NCBI RefSeq assembly: GCF_004054195.1
Contig: NZ_SBIW01000003.1
Coordinates: forward strand, 744,001 to 808,000
Length of the DNA stretch: 64,000 nucleotides
Reading direction: 5' to 3'
Source: Mucilaginibacter gilvus
Lineage (GTDB): Bacteria > Bacteroidota > Bacteroidia > Sphingobacteriales > Sphingobacteriaceae
Below are positions 43,072 through 52,049 of this stretch, piece after piece (the stretch's first letter is position 1; each line of letters starts with the position of its first letter). Both the position numbers and the translations under genes were made by a program. Under the pieces are notes generated by a model that had not been told where the DNA came from, made no database searches, and saw only the letters and a list, made by a program, of their open reading frames with translations.

Positions 43072-43662
43072 TTAATTTTCCGCAGTTCCCGTCCTCACAA
43101 ACATCCGTATCCTGTGCGTTGGTAATATGCTCACAATCCCGTTGGTTTCCTGCTTGTTGGATAATACAATATACATTTCTACCGAAATTCCATCTTTTGC
43201 AAAGGTGTCTGTTTCTTTAAAGCGCCCGGTTGCTATGGTGGCAACATTGCTTACTACGCCCGTTGTTTGTGGTTTCCCAAAATGGGCAGTTGCTAACTTG
43301 GTTAACGAAAGGTATTTATCGATATAAGGGTTTAGCTTTTCCTGTGGTAATTTAACCGCATCGCCGGTTTTGGCAAAATTGGTATCGTCCCATTCGTAAA
43401 GTATATAGTTTAAGGTAGAATCTTTGGTGTTGGGGAAGTAATACACCAGCAGATCGGGCAGTAGTTTTTCTTTCCTGCGGAACACCAGCGGCTGGCCAAT
43501 TCCAGGGCCGCTGAGGTAATCGCTGGCCAAATCAACCTGTTTACCTTTTTCAATTTTACGCGCGTCGTTTAAGCGCTTGCCTTTCAGGTCGAAAATGTAT
43601 TGAGCGTAAGACTGCAGCCCGAAACCAGCCACAAAAAACACAAGGAGCGCTATTTTTTTCAT
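43072..43662 (-). CDS. Secreted hypothetical protein
   Basis: A 196-residue protein with a signal peptide (MKKIALLVFFVAGFGLQSYAQ; the ATG at 43662 begins it). The mature region has YIFDLKGKRLNDARKIEKGK and a C-terminal part rich in beta strands (GISVEMYIVLSN, THRIRMFVRTG). No known domain can be assigned. Probably periplasmic. Its end is close to the convergent LOG gene. Confidence 0.55.
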   Translation of the reverse strand: MKKIALLVFFVAGFGLQSYAQYIFDLKGKRLNDARKIEKGKQVDLASDYLSGPGIGQPLVFRRKEKLLPDLLVYYFPNTKDSTLNYILYEWDDTNFAKTGDAVKLPQEKLNPYIDKYLSLTKLATAHFGKPQTTGVVSNVATIATGRFKETDTFAKDGISVEMYIVLSNKQETNGIVSILPTHRIRMFVRTGTAEN

Positions 43663-43830
43663 ATATATATATGTATAACGCTGGCAAAAGTAGATACTTA
43701 TCATTAAACAAGAGAATATTAAAAACTCCGCACTTTCTGCGGTAACTTGCCTGCATATAAATCAATTTATTATGCACGCATAGAATTTCCGTTTATTTTC
43801 CTAAAATTACATCACCTATTATAAACACTT

Positions 43831-45459
43831 ATGGATCTGGAATTTAATAAGAATGAGGACGTTAACAAGCAACTCGTTTACGAATTTAACACCAAACTAA
43901 AAAAGATATTCCTTGGCGGCGGCGAAAAGGCTGCTGCAAAACAAAAAGAAAAAGGCAAAATGCTTGCTCGCGAGCGCGTTGCCTACCTGCTGGACGATGA
44001 TAAACCCTGGCTGGAAGTTGGCGCATTTACCGCCGATGGCATGTACGGCGAACATGGCGGTTGCCCGAGTGGCGGCGTGGTATGCGGCATAGGGTATGTA
44101 AGCGGCAGGCAATGCGTTATTGTGGCAAACGATGCTACGGTAAAGGCCGGCGCGTGGTTCCCTATTACGGCTAAAAAGAACCTGCGCGCGCAGGAAATAG
44201 CGATGGAGAACAGGCTGCCGATCATCTATCTGGTAGATTCGGCAGGGGTGTATTTGCCGCTGCAGGACGAGATCTTCCCGGATAAGGAGCATTTTGGCCG
44301 CATTTTCCGCAACAACGCGCAGATGACCAGCATGGGCATTATCCAGATAGCGGCTATCATGGGTTCCTGTGTGGCTGGCGGGGCTTATCTGCCTATCATG
44401 AGCGACGAGGCGATGATCGTAGAAGGTACTGGCTCGGTTTTCCTGGCGGGATCATATTTGGTAAAATCGGCTATTGGCGAGGATGTGGATAACGAAACCC
44501 TTGGCGGCGCTACTACCCAGTGCGAAATAAGCGGTGTTACCGATTATAAGCATCCAAACGATAAGGCCTGCCTCGATTCTATCCGGAACATTATGAATAA
44601 GGTGGGCGATTATAATAAAGCCGGTTTCGACCGGATAAAACCCGCCGCGCCAAAACTAAACGAGAAAGATATTTACGGCATCCTGCCCGATAACCGGGAG
44701 AAGGCTTATGATATGCGCGAGATCATTTACCGCCTGATAGACGATTCGGAATTTGAAGAATATAAGGCGGGTTACGGGCAATCTATTATTTGTGGGCTTG
44801 GTAGGGTTGATGGCTGGGCGGTCGGCATTGTAGCCAATCAGCGTAAGGTGATCAAATCGAAAAAAGGGGAGATGCAGTTTGGCGGCGTTATCTATTCCGA
44901 CAGCGCCGATAAAGCCACCCGTTTTATCATGAACTGTAACCAAAAAAAGATCCCGCTGGTGTTTCTTCAGGATGTTACCGGCTTTATGGTAGGCAGCCGT
45001 AGCGAGCATGGTGGAATCATCAAAGATGGCGCTAAAATGGTGAACGCGGTTGCTAACTCCGTGGTGCCGAAGTTTACCATCGTGATAGGTAACTCTTATG
45101 GCGCTGGCAACTATGCCATGTGCGGCAAGGCGTATGACCCACGACTGATCTACGCATGGCCATCGGCCAAAATAGCGGTGATGGGTGGTTCGCAGGCCGC
45201 CAAGGTTTTGGTGCAAATGCAGGCGGCCGGCTTAAAAGCGAAAGGCGAAGAGGTAGATGATGTAAAGGAAGCCGAACTACTGAAACAAACCACCGACCGC
45301 TACAACGCCCAAACCACACCATACTACGCTGCCGCAAGGCTTTGGGTGGATGGCATCATCGATCCGCTGGCAACGCGCAAGGTGATCTCCATGGGAATAG
45401 AAGCAGCTAATCACGCGCCGATAGAGAAAGCTTTTAATGTAGGTATAATACAAACGTAA
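43831..45459 (+). CDS. Acyl-CoA carboxylase carboxyltransferase subunit (methylcrotonyl-CoA carboxylase beta-like)
   Basis: A 542-residue carboxyltransferase with two crotonase-like halves. It has GSCVAGGAYLPIMSDE and LAGSYLVKSAIGEDVDNETLGG in the N half. The C half carries FLQDVTGFMVGSRSEHGGII and NSYGAGNYAMCGKAYDPR, and then AVMGGSQAAKVL. These resemble the beta subunit of 3-methylcrotonyl-CoA carboxylase more than propionyl-CoA carboxylase. It moves CO2 from carboxybiotin to an acyl-CoA, here probably in leucine breakdown. The biotin-carrying subunit is not in the window; biotin synthase is encoded 12 kb to the left. Confidence 0.88.
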   Translation: MDLEFNKNEDVNKQLVYEFNTKLKKIFLGGGEKAAAKQKEKGKMLARERVAYLLDDDKPWLEVGAFTADGMYGEHGGCPSGGVVCGIGYVSGRQCVIVANDATVKAGAWFPITAKKNLRAQEIAMENRLPIIYLVDSAGVYLPLQDEIFPDKEHFGRIFRNNAQMTSMGIIQIAAIMGSCVAGGAYLPIMSDEAMIVEGTGSVFLAGSYLVKSAIGEDVDNETLGGATTQCEISGVTDYKHPNDKACLDSIRNIMNKVGDYNKAGFDRIKPAAPKLNEKDIYGILPDNREKAYDMREIIYRLIDDSEFEEYKAGYGQSIICGLGRVDGWAVGIVANQRKVIKSKKGEMQFGGVIYSDSADKATRFIMNCNQKKIPLVFLQDVTGFMVGSRSEHGGIIKDGAKMVNAVANSVVPKFTIVIGNSYGAGNYAMCGKAYDPRLIYAWPSAKIAVMGGSQAAKVLVQMQAAGLKAKGEEVDDVKEAELLKQTTDRYNAQTTPYYAAARLWVDGIIDPLATRKVISMGIEAANHAPIEKAFNVGIIQT

Positions 45460-45496
45460 GGCTATGGTTTTGAAAGCTATTTTGTAGATTGGCCTG

Positions 45497-45655
45497 ATGA
45501 ATATCGATATTTCCGACCGAACCTATGCCGAATTAATGGCAGTGCTTATTGGCTTAACTATACTGGTTTACGGTAACGGCAGGCGAACTCGGTTCGGTAG
45601 ATTGCTGAAAAACGGTATTCGTGTTGAGGGAGAAGTTATTGAAATTAAGGCGTAA
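45497..45655 (+). CDS. Small membrane protein, possible truncated DUF3592-like
   Basis: A 52-residue open frame: MNIDISDRTYAELMAVLIGL, a single membrane helix, NGRRTRFGRLLKNG and RVEGEVIEIKA before a TAA. The membrane helix followed by a short basic stretch and GxxVEGxVIEI recalls the start of DUF3592 proteins, which normally continue for 60-100 more residues. The stop lies just before a repeat element (45671-45763), so this may be a gene cut by that element. It could equally be a genuine small protein. Confidence 0.4.
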   Translation: MNIDISDRTYAELMAVLIGLTILVYGNGRRTRFGRLLKNGIRVEGEVIEIKA

Positions 45656-45670
45656 CCTCAATGCATTTTG

Positions 45671-45763
45671 TAGCAGCGTCTTTCAACCCGTTGAAATAAG
45701 AAAAACAACCAGGAGGCAGAGCCTCGACACATATTATAGCAACGGGTTTCAACCCGTTGATTT
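45671..45763. repeat. Paired CAACGGGTTTCAACCCGTTG palindromic repeats
   Basis: Two direct copies of a 27-base unit (45671-45697 and 45737-45763) share TTTCAACCCGTTGA. The second copy holds a perfect stem CAACGGGT/ACCCGTTG, while the first has a decayed left arm. Between them GAGGC-AGA-GCCTC (45713-45725) forms a small hairpin. The arrangement resembles REP-type elements mobilised by IS200-like tyrosine transposases, but no transposase is here. Confidence 0.6.
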
Positions 45764-45805
45764 TAATATTATCTTTAGTCCCGTAAACAACCTATCTGCC
45801 TAAGC

Positions 45806-47110
45806 ATGGAAATTTTTCTCTTTATAGCTGTTTTTTTACTTTTAAGACGAATAATAAAAGTCATCAAATTCACGCCGTTACGGGCCGGGTGGAGCTCAAT
45901 ACTCAATATCGCAAGTGGCCTGCTGTGGGTACTATATTATTTAAACGCGCAGGAAGTAAAAGATCCATATAGTATGCTGGTTGCAGGCCTTTTCCTGGGG
46001 GGGGTGCTGTACTACTTTAAAAAGAATCCCGATTTTGATATGATGCGGTTTTATATAGAATCGCATTATCCGCTGCTTGCTGTTACCTTTATAGATTTTA
46101 TTGCAGATCTCTTTTTCCCAACTTTTGTTGATAACCACGAAGGGATTTTCGCGGTAGTTATACTGCTGGCTTTCTCCTGGATTTTCGCACGTTGGGCAAG
46201 CTCAAAAAAACAGGAGGAGGAGTTTAGGGCCATTAACCAGCAAAACGTAATTTTAGATAAGCTGGTGGCCGAACGTACCGCCGAGCTTACACAGCAAAAA
46301 GATGAGCTACAGGAAGCCGTAAAACTGCTTCAAACCACACAGCAGCAGCTGATCCAATCAGAAAAACTCGCTTCGCTTGGCGAGCTTACCGCGGGTATCG
46401 CGCACGAAATTCAAAACCCGCTTAACTTTGTAAACAATTTCTCTGAAGTGAGCATGGAACTGATAGACGAGATGGGCGAGGAACTCGCCAAGGGCGATAC
46501 AGAAGAAGCGATGGCGATAGCTAACGATATCAAACAAAACCTGGAGAAGATCCGCCACCACGGCAAACGGGCGGATGGCATTGTAAAAGGCATGTTGCAG
46601 CATAGCCGTGCCAGCAGCGATGTGCAGGAACCAACCAACGTGAACAACCTGGCAGATGAATATCTGCGCCTGGCTTACCACGGCTTACGTGCAAAGGATA
46701 AAAGTTTTAATGCCGAACTGATTACCCATTTTGATGAGGGGTTACCATTAATAAAGATAGTTCCGCAGGATGTGGGCAGGGTAATGCTTAATATGTTTAA
46801 CAATGCTTTTTACGCGGTACAGCAAAAGCAAAAAACAGGCCTTGCTGGCTATAAGCCAACTGTAGAGGTAACCACGTTAAAAAGCGGACAGTTTTTAGAA
46901 ATAAAAGTAAAAGATAACGGCATCGGCATCCCCGAAGAAATAAAGGACAAAATATTGCAGCCCTTTTTTACCACTAAGCCAACCGGCGAAGGCACGGGGC
47001 TTGGCCTTTCTTTAAGTTATGATATTATTGTGAAAGCCCATGGCGGCCAAATAGATATCGACTCGGTTGAGGGCGAGTTTACCGCTTTTATTATTAAATT
47101 ACCGCTATAA
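45806..47110 (+). CDS. Membrane sensor histidine kinase
   Basis: A 434-residue kinase. It has an N-terminal membrane part with four or five helices (about 1-130), a coiled coil (about 138-185, AERTAELTQQKDELQEAVKL), a HisKA domain with phospho-acceptor H200 in GIAHEIQNPLNFVNN and a HATPase domain with VKDNGIGIPEEI and GTGLGLSLSYDIIVKAHGG. The input region is a plain membrane domain with no known ligand fold. It is the first gene of a four-gene signalling operon and nearly repeats the kinase core of the next gene, pointing to duplication. Confidence 0.9.
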   Translation: MEIFLFIAVFLLLRRIIKVIKFTPLRAGWSSILNIASGLLWVLYYLNAQEVKDPYSMLVAGLFLGGVLYYFKKNPDFDMMRFYIESHYPLLAVTFIDFIADLFFPTFVDNHEGIFAVVILLAFSWIFARWASSKKQEEEFRAINQQNVILDKLVAERTAELTQQKDELQEAVKLLQTTQQQLIQSEKLASLGELTAGIAHEIQNPLNFVNNFSEVSMELIDEMGEELAKGDTEEAMAIANDIKQNLEKIRHHGKRADGIVKGMLQHSRASSDVQEPTNVNNLADEYLRLAYHGLRAKDKSFNAELITHFDEGLPLIKIVPQDVGRVMLNMFNNAFYAVQQKQKTGLAGYKPTVEVTTLKSGQFLEIKVKDNGIGIPEEIKDKILQPFFTTKPTGEGTGLGLSLSYDIIVKAHGGQIDIDSVEGEFTAFIIKLPL

Positions 47111-47125
47111 ACCTAAGCCGGTTAT

Positions 47126-49303
47126 ATGAGGAAACTTTACCAACTATGCTTTTTATTTATCCTGTTACCGTTTTGCCTTCGGGCACAAACGGTACCGCTG
47201 CAGGTTTATGATATTAAAACAGACAGCGCAGAAAATACCTGGCTTGGCAAACAGTACTTCCAGATACTGCCAGATCCATCAGAAAAACTCACCCTGCAGC
47301 AGGTTAGATCCATGCAGTTTCAGCAGGTTAAAACTGAGGGATTCCGCGTAAAGGATTTTAACACGAGCGCATATTGGTGCAAGTACAGTTTCAAAAATAC
47401 GCTGCCCACACCAGTAAATCTGGCTATCACCGGGTCCATATCCCAACTGGATGTTTTTGCAATTGACAGCGCAGGTAAGGTTAACAAAAAAACGACCGGG
47501 TACGATGTACCGTGGTCGCGGCGCTCTGGTTTAAAACGCTTTAGACAGGCCGTTTTCGCTTTGCAGCCGGGCCAGCAAATGGCCTTTTATGAACGGCAAT
47601 TCATCGACTTTAAATTAGACAGGCGTGCTACGATAGTCCCCGGTTTTAAAATATTGAAAAACGAACAGCGGGACGCGATTGATTTTTATGAAGACAGGTT
47701 AAAAGATGTTGGCATCATATCATTCCTATGCGGCATCCTCATCCTTGCGGCGCTGGTAAACCTGTTTTTTTACAGCGTAAGCCGCGAAAAAGTTTACCTG
47801 TATTTTGCCCTTTTCGGCTTTTTTTATACCCTGCTGGCAGGGAATTTTACACTGTACGACGTTTTTTTGAAGGAAATACCGGTGCTCGCCCGGTTCAGCC
47901 AGTTGCTGGCCCTGTTTTGCGGCTTTTTCCTCTGGAAATTCCTGTCGATATTTTATGAGGCACCAACCCTTTATCCCCGCTGGTATAAGGTAAGCAACTA
48001 TCTCAGCTATACCATTTCCCTTTCGGCTGCCACACTGCTATCGCCGCAAATAATAGGTAAGCTGGCGTTATCCGCTACTTTGGCTGGCGTAGTTGGCATA
48101 TTTGTTTTAAACTCACTGGTTATACTTTCTTTCAGCCTGTTCAAAAGCCGTCAGGAAAAAGTTTTCAAACTGATTACCGCGCTGCCCTTTTTATTTATAG
48201 GCATCATTTACCTCATTGCCGATATTATTTACGGCACAGGGGCTGGTGATAACACCTTCGTAAAGGTTGTACACACCCATGGCGGCGATATTACCCTGCT
48301 TTGCTTTTACTGGCTCGTGATATTATTTTTGTGGAAGATGATCCAGCGTTTTCAAACCCTGCAAAAACAAGTGTTGCAGGAAGCGCTTGAAAGAGAACAA
48401 ATGGCGCGTGAAAATGAGGCCGAACGTTTAAACCTCATTGCATCGCAGAAGATAGAACTGGAGCAGCAGGTAACCGAGCGAACCGCCGAGTTACACCAAT
48501 CGCTTAACGATTTAAAGCAGACACAAAACCAGCTCATCCAGTCCGAAAAAATGGCCTCCCTTGGAGAGTTAACGGCCGGCATTGCGCATGAGATCCAAAA
48601 CCCCCTCAACTTCGTCAATAATTTTTCGGAGGTGAGCGTAGAGTTGCTTGATGAGCTGGAGATAGAGCTCACCAACGGCGATAAGGACGAGGCAATAGCC
48701 ATTGCCAACGATGTGAAACAAAACCTCGAAAAGATATTGCACCACGGTAAACGCGCCGATGGAATTGTAAAGGGCATGCTACAGCATAGCCGCGCCAGCA
48801 GCAGCGCAAAGGAACCCACCGACATTAACAAACTGGCCGATGAATACCTGCGCCTGGCATACCATGGCCTTCGGGCGAGGGATAAAACCTTCAATGCAAA
48901 GCTGATAACCGATTTTGACCTAAGCCTGCCGATGGTGAACATGGTGCCGCAGGATATTGGAAGGGTGCTGCTAAATTTGTTCACCAACGCGTTTTACGCG
49001 GTTCAGCAAAAACAAAAAAGCGGGCAACCGGGGTATAAGCCAACCATCCGGATAAAAACCTTCGCTCCCCCTTCAGGGGGCTGGGGAGCTATAGTTCGTG
49101 ATAACGGCACAGGCATTCCCGAGAGTATTAAAGATAAGATATTGCAACCCTTTTTTACCACCAAGCCCACGGGCGAAGGTACCGGATTGGGCCTATCCTT
49201 AAGTTACGATATTATTGTAAAGGCGCATGGCGGCAAGATAGAGATAGACAGCAAGGAAGGGGAGTACACAGAATTTGTAATTTCCATCCCGGCTAAAATT
49301 TAA
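47126..49303 (+). CDS. 7TM-DISM sensor histidine kinase
   Basis: A 725-residue kinase. It has a signal peptide (ends CLRAQ), a periplasmic 7TMR-DISM extracellular domain (about 25-180) and seven membrane helices (about 195-410). A coiled coil follows, then HisKA with H488 in GIAHEIQNPLNFVNN, and HATPase. The DISM sensor type is thought to bind carbohydrate-like ligands. In the ATPase domain just before the DNGTGIPE box, the peptide APPSGGWGA is coded by a CTCCCCCTTCAGGGGG hairpin (49065-49088). The upstream kinase has the ordinary sequence LKSGQFLEIKVK there. All ATP-binding boxes are intact. Confidence 0.9.
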   Translation: MRKLYQLCFLFILLPFCLRAQTVPLQVYDIKTDSAENTWLGKQYFQILPDPSEKLTLQQVRSMQFQQVKTEGFRVKDFNTSAYWCKYSFKNTLPTPVNLAITGSISQLDVFAIDSAGKVNKKTTGYDVPWSRRSGLKRFRQAVFALQPGQQMAFYERQFIDFKLDRRATIVPGFKILKNEQRDAIDFYEDRLKDVGIISFLCGILILAALVNLFFYSVSREKVYLYFALFGFFYTLLAGNFTLYDVFLKEIPVLARFSQLLALFCGFFLWKFLSIFYEAPTLYPRWYKVSNYLSYTISLSAATLLSPQIIGKLALSATLAGVVGIFVLNSLVILSFSLFKSRQEKVFKLITALPFLFIGIIYLIADIIYGTGAGDNTFVKVVHTHGGDITLLCFYWLVILFLWKMIQRFQTLQKQVLQEALEREQMARENEAERLNLIASQKIELEQQVTERTAELHQSLNDLKQTQNQLIQSEKMASLGELTAGIAHEIQNPLNFVNNFSEVSVELLDELEIELTNGDKDEAIAIANDVKQNLEKILHHGKRADGIVKGMLQHSRASSSAKEPTDINKLADEYLRLAYHGLRARDKTFNAKLITDFDLSLPMVNMVPQDIGRVLLNLFTNAFYAVQQKQKSGQPGYKPTIRIKTFAPPSGGWGAIVRDNGTGIPESIKDKILQPFFTTKPTGEGTGLGLSLSYDIIVKAHGGKIEIDSKEGEYTEFVISIPAKI

Positions 49304-49324
49304 AAGTTTATATTTACACAGCTT

Positions 49325-49711
49325 ATGAAAATATTGGTAGTAGATGATGAGGCGGATGTTCAACCGCTTTTTTTACAACGTTTCCGCAAAGAGATCCGCA
49401 ATAACGAAATAGAATTTAGTTTTGCCCAATCTGGCGAGCAAGCCCTCCATTACCTGCACGAAAAACAATCTGAAGTGGTGCTGATCCTCAGCGATATCAA
49501 TATGCCGGGTATGAGCGGCATTGAATTGCTCACCCACATCCGCGAGGATTTTGATACCCCGCCGCCGCCCGTGGTGATGATGATAACCGCTTATGGCGAC
49601 GAAGAGAACCACCGCCAGGCGATGGAAAAAGGCGCCAATGACTTTTTAACCAAACCGCTGGATTTTACCCTGTTAAAAGAAAAACTTAAAATCTTTACCG
49701 ATCAACAATAA
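49325..49711 (+). CDS. Single-domain response regulator
   Basis: A 128-residue receiver domain (CheY type) with the acidic pair D7/D8, phospho-acceptor D57 in LILSDINMPG, the Thr of MMITAYGD and Lys in FLTKPLD. It has no output domain, so it should act by binding a partner or as a phosphate relay. It follows the 7TM-DISM kinase by 21 bases, and its TAA shares a base with the start of the receiver-cyclase gene, so all are translated together. The likely phosphodonors are the two kinases upstream. Confidence 0.92.
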   Translation: MKILVVDDEADVQPLFLQRFRKEIRNNEIEFSFAQSGEQALHYLHEKQSEVVLILSDINMPGMSGIELLTHIREDFDTPPPPVVMMITAYGDEENHRQAMEKGANDFLTKPLDFTLLKEKLKIFTDQQ

Positions 49712-50754
49712 TGGCCAAGATATTAGTAGTAGATGACGAGGCTGATTTGGAGCTGTTGGTAAAACAAAAGTTCCGGAAGAAGATAAGAGAGAACATTTAC
49801 GAATTTGTTTTCGCCCAAAATGGCGAAGAAGCACTCGAAAAAGTAAAAGAGCATCCCGACCTGGATATTATCCTGAGCGATATTAACATGCCTATAATGG
49901 ACGGGCTTACGTTGCTTAGCCGCCTGCCCGAGGCAAACCCAATGATAAAGGCTGTTGTTGTTTCGGCATATGGTGATATGCAAAATATCCGCGTGGCCAT
50001 GAACCGTGGTGCCTTTGATTTTGTAACCAAGCCCGTTGATTTCGAGGACCTGGACCTTACCATGGAGAAAACCATCCTCCACGTAAAGCAACTGCAGGAA
50101 ACCATCAAGGCCATCAAGGAGAACAATATCCTGAAAATGTACGTGGACGAGAACGTGCTCAACTTTATGACGCACAAAGAGTTTGAGAACAGCCTGCTGA
50201 AGAACGAGGTGATTAACGCCACCATTATGTTTGTAGATGTATGCGGTTTTACGGCTATTACCGAGAACGTGCCGGCTAATACGGTGGTAACGCTCATCAA
50301 TAGCTTATTTGATAAAATTGTAAAAGAGATTGTTGCCCAGGGTGGCCATGTTGATAAATTTATGGGCGATGCCGTGATGGCCGTTTTCCGCGGGGATTAT
50401 CACCTGGACAGGGCCATTGATGCCGCGCTTGCTGCCCGGGCGCACATCGCGCAGATGGATGCCGTACACGCCGGAGAAAAATCATATCAGCCGCAGATAG
50501 CTGTAGGTATCAACTCCGGTGAAGTGGTATCGGGTAATATCGGTTCCGCATCTTTAAAACGGCTGGATTATACCGTGATAGGCGATGCCGTTAACCTGGC
50601 ACAGCGCCTGCAATCGGCAGCTAAAGGCGGGCAGATCATCATTTCCGAAGAAACTTACCATAAAGCAAAAGAATCGTTCAGCTGCGAGAAAATAGGTGAT
50701 GTGAACCTAAAGAACAAAGCTAAGGCAGTGACCATTTACGAAGTGCTGGAGTAA
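49711..50754 (+). CDS. Response regulator with adenylate/guanylate cyclase output
   Basis: A 347-residue protein with a receiver domain (1-120, D57), a linker helix and a class III nucleotide cyclase domain (about 165-345). The two metal-binding aspartates are D176 (MFVDVCGFTAI) and D220 (VDKFMGDAVMAVF). Later come GINSGEVVSGNIGS and the transition-state region VIGDAVNLAQRLQ. The set looks competent to make cAMP (or cGMP). Phosphorylation by the upstream kinases would thus set a cyclic-nucleotide level. No CRP-like reader lies in the window. Confidence 0.92.
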   Translation: MAKILVVDDEADLELLVKQKFRKKIRENIYEFVFAQNGEEALEKVKEHPDLDIILSDINMPIMDGLTLLSRLPEANPMIKAVVVSAYGDMQNIRVAMNRGAFDFVTKPVDFEDLDLTMEKTILHVKQLQETIKAIKENNILKMYVDENVLNFMTHKEFENSLLKNEVINATIMFVDVCGFTAITENVPANTVVTLINSLFDKIVKEIVAQGGHVDKFMGDAVMAVFRGDYHLDRAIDAALAARAHIAQMDAVHAGEKSYQPQIAVGINSGEVVSGNIGSASLKRLDYTVIGDAVNLAQRLQSAAKGGQIIISEETYHKAKESFSCEKIGDVNLKNKAKAVTIYEVLE

Positions 50755-50760
50755 TTTTTT

Positions 50761-50860
50761 GTTAAAAGTTGAAGGTTAAAAGTATAAGAATACGTCAACT
50801 GACTTTAAACTGCCAACAACCTTTTTACCTTCAACTTTTAACTTTCTACTTTTAACTTTA
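50761..50860. repeat. Word-type inverted repeat (GTTAAAAGTTGAAGG / CCTTCAACTTTTAAC)
   Basis: Arms at 50761-50781 and 50822-50842 pair over 21 bases with one mismatch, and more AAAGTTAAAAGT words extend to 50860. The far end holds the stop codon (50858-50860) of the AI-2E transporter gene. It lies between convergent genes and probably ends both messages. Confidence 0.65.
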
Positions 50861-51946
50861 GTCCGCCAGCGGCACATGTTTGGCATCTATCTGTAGTTTC
50901 GGGTTATCTTCGTTTATCTTCTTCACGTACAGTTCATCTGCCAGTATCACAATAATAGCCAGCAGGGGCACAGCTAAAATAATACCCAAAGCACCGGATA
51001 ACGTACCCATAATTACCTGGCTGATAATGGTTAGAGCTGGCGGCAGGTTAATGATTTTATTTTGAATGATGGGCGTTACAATATTGCTTACCACGGTTTG
51101 CGATACAATGTAGATCAGCGTTACAATTACGGCGGTATTGGTGCTCACCGTTAGGGCCAGCAAAACACCGGGTATCATGGCCACCAGCGAACCAAAGTTG
51201 GGAATTATCTTCAGCATGGCGGCAATTAATGCCAGCACCAACACAGCGGGAATGCCCATAATGGTGAGCCCTATGGTCAGCATAATAAATATCAGCACAA
51301 CCGAGAGCAGCATCCCCTTTAGCCAGCCTTTAAGTGATACATTAATGCGGTTCATGATGCAGAGCCAAAGTTCCTTTTTATCCGGCGGGATGATGATCAT
51401 AAAACCATCTTTATAAACAGATGGGCTAACGGTAAAAAATATCCCCAAAAACATAATGATGTAAATGTTGCCAAGCACCCCAAAGCTGGTGCTGAAGAAA
51501 TGCTGCGCTGTAATAAATATCTTGCCGGAGTTATCGTCAAGATAACCAAGCACCTGCTGGCCAACAGGTGTTTCGGCGAGTTTGGTCCGCGCGGCATTTA
51601 TGGTATTTGGCAGCGTATGGCTCAACTGCGCCACCTGCTGCTGAATTTTTGTACCCATAAACCAGAGCAACACCGCTAAAATGGCGAAAGAGCCGCCAAC
51701 CGACAATATCATAGCCGGCTTACGTCCCCATTTGGTTTTCCGTTGAATGATATTGCCCAAGCCATGGAAATAGGTGGAGATAAGCGTAGCAGCCAGTATC
51801 ATCAGCAATACGTTAAACGCAACCCTCGCAATAAGCACCACTATTACCAGCAGGGCCACAATGCCCACGGTATGCCATACTTTTTGGATGTAGGTAAGTT
51901 CTCTCTTAGGGCGGGGCGTATTTTTCGGCGTTGTTGTATCCATCAT
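50858..51946 (-). CDS. AI-2E family transporter
   Basis: A 362-residue membrane protein of the AI-2E/UPF0118 family. It has N-terminal helices (TVGIVALLVIVVLIARVAF), a central soluble segment (about 100-200), and the conserved IPAVLVLALIAAMLKIIPNFG and VTPIIQNKIINLPPAL near the end. The family includes autoinducer-2 exporters and Na+/H+ antiporters. The substrate cannot be inferred here. The ATG at 51946 is preferred over a TTG at 51982; another ATG is directly next to it. Single gene. Confidence 0.87.
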   Translation of the reverse strand: MMDTTTPKNTPRPKRELTYIQKVWHTVGIVALLVIVVLIARVAFNVLLMILAATLISTYFHGLGNIIQRKTKWGRKPAMILSVGGSFAILAVLLWFMGTKIQQQVAQLSHTLPNTINAARTKLAETPVGQQVLGYLDDNSGKIFITAQHFFSTSFGVLGNIYIIMFLGIFFTVSPSVYKDGFMIIIPPDKKELWLCIMNRINVSLKGWLKGMLLSVVLIFIMLTIGLTIMGIPAVLVLALIAAMLKIIPNFGSLVAMIPGVLLALTVSTNTAVIVTLIYIVSQTVVSNIVTPIIQNKIINLPPALTIISQVIMGTLSGALGIILAVPLLAIIVILADELYVKKINEDNPKLQIDAKHVPLAD

Positions 51947-52049
51947 ATCCTTCACGTAGTTAAGGACAATGTTTACTCCCAAATGTTTTGATATGTTTTA
52001 CACAACGCCCATGCAGCGAAAAATAAATTGCCTAAAACCAATCATGTCG

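Noticed and set aside
45671..45763. Possible CRISPR repeats
   Set aside because: Only two copies, with unequal arms and a hairpin between them instead of a spacer; no cas gene is near.
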